NCBI GenBank assembly: GCA_938049325.1
Contig: CALICC010000274.1
Location: forward strand, 1 to 9,170
DNA length: 9,170 nucleotides
Direction of reading: 5' to 3'
Source of the DNA: an uncultured Ilumatobacter sp.
Lineage (GTDB): Bacteria > Actinomycetota > Acidimicrobiia > Acidimicrobiales > Ilumatobacteraceae
Below, piece by piece: positions 5,901 to 9,170 of the stretch (the stretch's first letter is position 1; each line of letters begins with the position of its first letter). Below the pieces are notes generated by a model. That model was not told where the DNA came from, did not search any database, and saw only the letters and a program-made list of their open reading frames with translations. A program made the translations under genes and the position numbers.

Positions 5901-7274
5901 CTAACCGACGCAGGCCTCGAATTGTGCGTCGCTGATCGTCACGTTGTCAGCGTCGAAGTCGACCCCCTGGTCTTCGAGACACTCGATCTCGTCGTCGGTG
6001 ATTTCCGAGCCCTGCCCATCGTCTGCATCGGCGCCGCCGCCGGCGTCTGGGCCGAAGACGGGTGGTTCGTCCGCGGCTTGCTCGGCGGCAGTGCTTGCTG
6101 CGGCAGCGAGTTCGTTGCGTGGGTCGTAGTTGGCGCGTGCTTCGTCGACGAGGGCGGCGGCATCGCCCGTCTCGACGCCGAGATGGTCGATGAGGATGTC
6201 GGCAGGGCTCTCGTCTGCCTCGATGCGTTCCGCAATGCTCTCGACCCCGAGGAGATCGAGCGTCTGAAGGACGGCTGCACCGCTGGCGTAGAACCGTCCG
6301 AATCCGAAGATGTCCTTCACCTGGCTGCCGAAGCTGACGGTGAGCTCTCGGTCGAAGTTGCCTCCGTGGTACGCGAACTCTGTGTCGTCCGCGGCGAATC
6401 GATGCTCGAGGAAGCGGGCTGATCCTTCGTAGCGCTCCTGGTCGTCGTCGAGGACGACTCGCGGATCGGCGGCGCGGCGAGCGAGGCGAATGGCTGCGAA
6501 ACGTCGAGCTGCCGCCTCACGGGCTGTGTCCGACTCGGCCTTCAGCACGTCCCGCAATGCTCGGTCTTCGAGCACGGCGAGTTCGAGGTTCTCGGCGGTG
6601 TAGGCGTAGCCCTCGACATCTTGATTCCCGATGCTGCCCTCGAAGGCTTCGTCTTGATAGCGATGGAACATCTCGTGCAGCAGCGTCGAGGTGTAGTCGG
6701 CGGTCAGCGGGTCGAAGAAGGCGTCGCTGCCTCCCGCGATCATCGCGAACGAGTCGACCCCGCCGAGACGTGCGTGAAAGTCGAAGCCTTCGAGTTGCTC
6801 GAGTGCCGTCCGATCGGTCGGGTTCTCGATGCGGTGCAGCGAGGCGAACGGTGTGCTCGCCGTGTCGAGTGCGGCGGCATCGCCGAGCGCATCGGGGTCG
6901 GGGTGGTTGATGGCGATGACGGCCTGCAAGTCGCCGGAGGTCGATCGGAACGGAATGACGACGGGGTGATCGTTCGGCACGAAGCCGGCCCACACCCCCT
7001 CGACCGCGGAATATCCCGCAGCGATCCGCTCGATCGCGCCCGCCACGATGGCGTCGACGTCGGTGCGGGCGGGCGCCGTGCCTGGTGTTGTCTCCGGTGT
7101 TGTGCCGGATGTTGTCTCGGGTGTCGTCACCGGCGTTGTATCGGGCGTCGTCTCGGCGATGGAGGTGGTGATCGACGTGATGCTGCTCGCTCCGTCGTCA
7201 CTCGTGGTGCAGGCTCCTGCGGCGAGCGCGAGTGCGATGAGAGCTGCCGAGGCGGTGGTGTTTTTCGTGAACAT
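5901..7274 (-). CDS. Predicted lipoprotein with HExxH metallopeptidase-like motif
   Basis: I do not recognise a named family for this 457-residue protein. It starts at the ATG at 7274 with a short basic N-region and a hydrophobic helix ending at Cys22 (ALAAGACTTSDD), a slightly weak lipobox (Ala at -3). A Thr/Pro-rich tether follows (about residues 35-65, repeated TTPETT-type units). The body holds HEMFH (His200, Glu201, His204), and 79 residues after the second His comes YEGSARFLEH, whose Glu283 could be the third zinc ligand of a gluzincin-like site. The tail is Ala/Glu-rich, then Gly/Asp-rich, and closes with an acidic segment bracketed by Cys432 and Cys455. A cell-surface zinc peptidase is inferred, not shown. 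The frame is open much further upstream (to 8192), but that is antisense to the hydrolase gene and lacks a signal peptide. The stop is 12 bp from the convergent selenoprotein stop. Confidence 0.8.
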   Translation of the reverse strand: MFTKNTTASAALIALALAAGACTTSDDGASSITSITTSIAETTPDTTPVTTPETTSGTTPETTPGTAPARTDVDAIVAGAIERIAAGYSAVEGVWAGFVPNDHPVVIPFRSTSGDLQAVIAINHPDPDALGDAAALDTASTPFASLHRIENPTDRTALEQLEGFDFHARLGGVDSFAMIAGGSDAFFDPLTADYTSTLLHEMFHRYQDEAFEGSIGNQDVEGYAYTAENLELAVLEDRALRDVLKAESDTAREAAARRFAAIRLARRAADPRVVLDDDQERYEGSARFLEHRFAADDTEFAYHGGNFDRELTVSFGSQVKDIFGFGRFYASGAAVLQTLDLLGVESIAERIEADESPADILIDHLGVETGDAAALVDEARANYDPRNELAAAASTAAEQAADEPPVFGPDAGGGADADDGQGSEITDDEIECLEDQGVDFDADNVTISDAQFEACVG

Positions 7275-7379
7275 GAGGACCACTGAACCGACGTGTCCTG
7301 AGACGAAGCTGAGGATGCCGTCGGCGCCGTCGGCTGGTGAACAAACAGAGACTGTTCGGGAAGGCGCCGCTGATCGGGG

Positions 7380-7385
7380 TAGACA
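7380..7385 (+). promoter_or_regulatory. Possible leaderless -10 box (TAGACA) of the hydrolase gene
   Basis: TAGACA is followed by 6 nt and the ATG at 7392. It departs from TANNNT at the last base, but the position matches the other leaderless promoters in the window and favours 7392 over the ATG at 7386. No -35 is visible. Confidence 0.3.
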
Positions 7386-7391
7386 ATGCCC

Positions 7392-8174
7392 ATGAGTGAC
7401 ACCGACGTGATGCAAGGCTGTGAACCGTTTTCCCACGTAGGCGAGGGTTCGTCTGGCGTGCTGGTGCTCCACGGATTCACCGGGAACCCGTCGTCGATGA
7501 CGGGGCAAGCTCAGGCGCTGGCCGCAGCCGGGCACCACGTTGAGCAGCCGCGGCTCCCGGGGCATGGCACCACCCTGGCCGACATGATGACGACGGACTG
7601 GAGTGACTGGTCGGGCGAGGCAGTTGCGGCCTACGACCGGCTCGCCGAGCGCGCCGACCACATCGTCGTGGCTGGGCTCAGCATGGGTGGGACGCTCACA
7701 CTGTGGACCGGTCTTCAACGGCAGGGTGACGGCAAGCTCGCCGGGCTCGTCTGCATCAATCCTGCAACGCAGTCGCAGCCTGACGAGGTCATGGCGATGA
7801 TCGCCGAGATGCTCGACGACGGCATCGAGGTCATGCCTGCCATTGGTTCGGACATCGCCGATCCCGACGTGGTCGAAATCGCGTACGAAGGCACCCCGAT
7901 TCGTGCGCTGATGTCGATGATCAACGATGGCGTCGTGCCGATCACGGGTCGCTTCGGCGAATTGTCGGTGCCGCTGCTGTTGTTGTCGTCGGTCGACGAT
8001 CATGTCGTGCCCCCTGCGAACAGTGCCTATCTCCACGATGCGTACGGTGCAGGCGACCGGGGGTTGGTCGACTTCGTGTCGCTCGAGCGCAGCTTCCATG
8101 TCGCAACACAGGACTTTGACCGTGACCTCATCAACGAGCGCATCATTGCGTTCGTCGACCGGGTCGCGAACTGA
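7392..8174 (+). CDS. Alpha/beta hydrolase, carboxylesterase / monoacylglycerol lipase (Est30-like)
   Basis: This 260-residue single-domain serine hydrolase probably cleaves short- or medium-chain carboxyl esters or monoacylglycerols in the cytoplasm. The oxyanion-hole strand is VLVLHGFTGNPSSM, and LPGHGTT follows. The nucleophile is Ser97 in GLSMGG, the acid Asp202 in SSVDDHVVP, and the base His236 in ERSFHVATQDFDRDLI. That last motif is characteristic of Est30-type carboxylesterases. Length and triad are complete. Starts are possible at ATG 7386 or 7392; 7392 is chosen for the upstream TAGACA. The lgt gene begins 11 bp after its stop, so the two are probably cotranscribed. The natural substrate is unknown; acting on lipids fits with lgt downstream but that link is only inferred. 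Confidence 0.92.
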   Translation: MSDTDVMQGCEPFSHVGEGSSGVLVLHGFTGNPSSMTGQAQALAAAGHHVEQPRLPGHGTTLADMMTTDWSDWSGEAVAAYDRLAERADHIVVAGLSMGGTLTLWTGLQRQGDGKLAGLVCINPATQSQPDEVMAMIAEMLDDGIEVMPAIGSDIADPDVVEIAYEGTPIRALMSMINDGVVPITGRFGELSVPLLLLSSVDDHVVPPANSAYLHDAYGAGDRGLVDFVSLERSFHVATQDFDRDLINERIIAFVDRVAN

Positions 8175-8185
8175 ACGGACTGCTG

Positions 8186-9170
8186 ATGTCACTCGTTGCC
8201 AGCATTCCGAGTCCGTCGTTCAACTCGATCGACATCGGTCCGCTCAGTCTGAACATCTACGGACTCGCGATCGCGTTGGGTGTCGTCGCTGGTGTGTGGC
8301 TGATCGGCCGCCGCTTCGAAGCGCGTGGGATCGGGACCGCTGATGACGCGAGCTCGATCGCCGTGTGGGCGGTGCTGGCCGGGGTCGTCGGTGCTCGGCT
8401 GTATCACGTGGCCACCGATTGGGACCGGTTCGCCGACAACTACGGTGCCATCCCCAAGATCTGGGAAGGAGGCCTCGGCATCCCGGGCGGACTCGGGCTG
8501 GGGATTCCCGTCGGGCTCTATCTCGCTCGGGCGAAAGGCATCAACGCGGCCGCTGCAGCCACGTGTACCGCTCCGGGTCTTGCGCTTGCGCAGGCGATCG
8601 GCCGGTGGGGCAACTACTTCAATCAAGAGCTGTACGGGCGCGAAACGGATCTTCCGTGGGCACTCGAGATCGATCCGGAGCATCTGGTCGCCGACCCGGC
8701 GACCGGCGTCGAGTTCGCCGTCGGTACCACCTTCCATCCCACCTTCTTGTACGAGTCGCTCTGGAGCCTGGCGCTCGTCTTCGTGCTCCTCTACGTCGAT
8801 CGGCGTTGGCGCCCCGGGCCGGGTTCGCTGATGGGGCTCTACGTGGCCGGCTACGGGCTCGGGCGTTTCTGGATCGAGGGCCTGCGAGTCGACCCGGCCG
8901 ACGAAGTCGGTCCGTTCCGATGGAACCAGTGGGTGGCGCTTGCAGCGGTGCTCGGCGGTGGTCTGGTGTTCAATGCGCTGCGCAACCGGCCCGAGCCGAC
9001 TCCGGCCGACGCTCTCGATGTTGGGCTCGATGACGAGCTGGACGAGGGGCTCGATGTCGCCGCAAGCCGCGACGGAAAGAGCGACGCCGACGATGGCGAT
9101 CACGGTGACGCCGACGCCGACGACGCCGACGACGACGACGACGCTGACGGTGACGGTGACGGTGACGGTG
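8186..9170 (+). CDS. lgt: Prolipoprotein diacylglyceryl transferase Lgt, 3'-truncated by the window end
   Basis: Lgt is a multi-pass inner-membrane enzyme that transfers diacylglycerol from phosphatidylglycerol to the lipobox cysteine of prelipoproteins, the first step of lipoprotein maturation. The frame is open to the edge (328 residues seen). The Lgt signature GRWGNYFNQELYG is at 139-151 with essential Arg140. Upstream is WEGGLGIPGGLG, where Pro100 replaces the His of E. coli HGGL, a loop in which actinobacterial enzymes also lack the His. FHPTFLYESLW and GLGRFWIEGLR (Arg227) close the conserved core. Hydrophobic spans occur throughout residues 1-265. From about residue 268 the protein becomes an Asp-rich low-complexity tail that continues past the edge. 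The ATG at 8186 lies 11 bp after the hydrolase stop with only a weak GGA upstream. It could process the lipoprotein encoded at 5901-7274. Confidence 0.95.
   Translation, partial: MSLVASIPSPSFNSIDIGPLSLNIYGLAIALGVVAGVWLIGRRFEARGIGTADDASSIAVWAVLAGVVGARLYHVATDWDRFADNYGAIPKIWEGGLGIPGGLGLGIPVGLYLARAKGINAAAAATCTAPGLALAQAIGRWGNYFNQELYGRETDLPWALEIDPEHLVADPATGVEFAVGTTFHPTFLYESLWSLALVFVLLYVDRRWRPGPGSLMGLYVAGYGLGRFWIEGLRVDPADEVGPFRWNQWVALAAVLGGGLVFNALRNRPEPTPADALDVGLDDELDEGLDVAASRDGKSDADDGDHGDADADDADDDDDADGDGDGDG
9146..9170 (+). repeat. GACGGT hexamer tandem repeat in the Lgt acidic tail
   Basis: Four exact GACGGT units (9146-9169) plus one base run into the window end and encode alternating Asp-Gly. 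They follow a longer GAC/GCC-rich stretch (from about 9080) encoding Asp/Ala runs. The repeat is in frame and probably prone to slippage-driven length change; its full extent is cut off. Confidence 0.8.

Noticed and set aside
5882..5916. GGCCTG/CAGGCC inverted repeat spanning the convergent stops, considered as a bidirectional terminator
   Set aside because: Only 6 bp with a 23-nt loop and no T-tract on either strand; too weak to call.
7339..7357. GAACA...TGTTC inverted repeat upstream of the hydrolase, considered as a LexA/SOS box
   Set aside because: The half-sites are 9 bp apart, whereas the Gram-positive/actinobacterial SOS box has GAAC-N4-GTTC. The inner AACAG-AGA-CTGTT repeat is short and could be chance.
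7275..8192. Upstream extension of the minus-strand lipoprotein frame to 8192 (763 codons in all)
   Set aside because: The extra 306 codons are antisense to the clearly real hydrolase, have an Arg/His-rich composition typical of GC-rich shadow frames, and would bury the signal peptide that begins at 7274.
9120..9170. Repetitive GAC-rich end considered as a non-coding satellite or CRISPR-like array
   Set aside because: It is in frame with lgt, has no spacers and no stop codon, and reads as an Asp/Gly/Ala protein tail.

Overview
This 9.2 kb window is a GC-rich, densely packed bacterial chromosome segment. Several things suggest an actinobacterium, possibly of the Acidimicrobiia/Ilumatobacter type: the codon use, the TANNNT -10 hexamers only 7-8 nt from start codons (leaderless transcripts), and a prolipoprotein diacylglyceryl transferase with an actinobacterial-style GLGI-x-GG loop instead of HGG. 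The taxonomy is an inference from sequence style; there is no rRNA marker here.

Layout, left to right. A 5'-truncated secreted metzincin-type zinc protease (2-802, +) abuts a hotdog-fold acyl-CoA thioesterase (803-1234, -). Divergent from the thioesterase is a YbaK/ProX-type aminoacyl-tRNA deacylase (1293-1787, +), which meets an HtpX-like M48 membrane protease (1789-2697, -) stop to stop. A 221-bp divergent region with stacked palindromes follows. It leads to a TPR + HD-GYP protein (2919-4634, +), a probable c-di-GMP phosphodiesterase. Next are a dicluster [4Fe-4S] ferredoxin (4667-4984, +) and a glycine/proline reductase selenoprotein-B-like protein (5013-5888, +). Convergent to that is a predicted lipoprotein with an HExxH motif (5901-7274, -). 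Last are an Est30-like alpha/beta hydrolase (7392-8174, +) and lgt (8186 to the window end, +, 3'-truncated).

The most notable item is the reductase. Two same-frame open stretches (5013-5525 and 5529-5888) are separated by a single UGA. Read as selenocysteine, that UGA gives U-P-V-C, the UxxC redox motif of the GrdB/PrdB family. A strong hairpin begins a few bases after the UGA, with its apical loop 18 nt downstream, as expected for a bacterial SECIS element. I therefore annotate one 291-residue selenoprotein rather than two genes or a pseudogene. The ferredoxin immediately upstream is a plausible electron partner, though the two genes seem to have separate leaderless promoters.

The genes are mostly short transcription units. 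Envelope functions recur: a secreted protease, a membrane protease, a lipoprotein, and the enzyme that lipidates lipoproteins. The convergent pairs leave 0, 1 and 12 bp between stops, so there is no room for ordinary hairpin terminators. No stretch longer than 300 bases lacks a gene. I saw no tRNA, rRNA, CRISPR array, IS element or attachment site.
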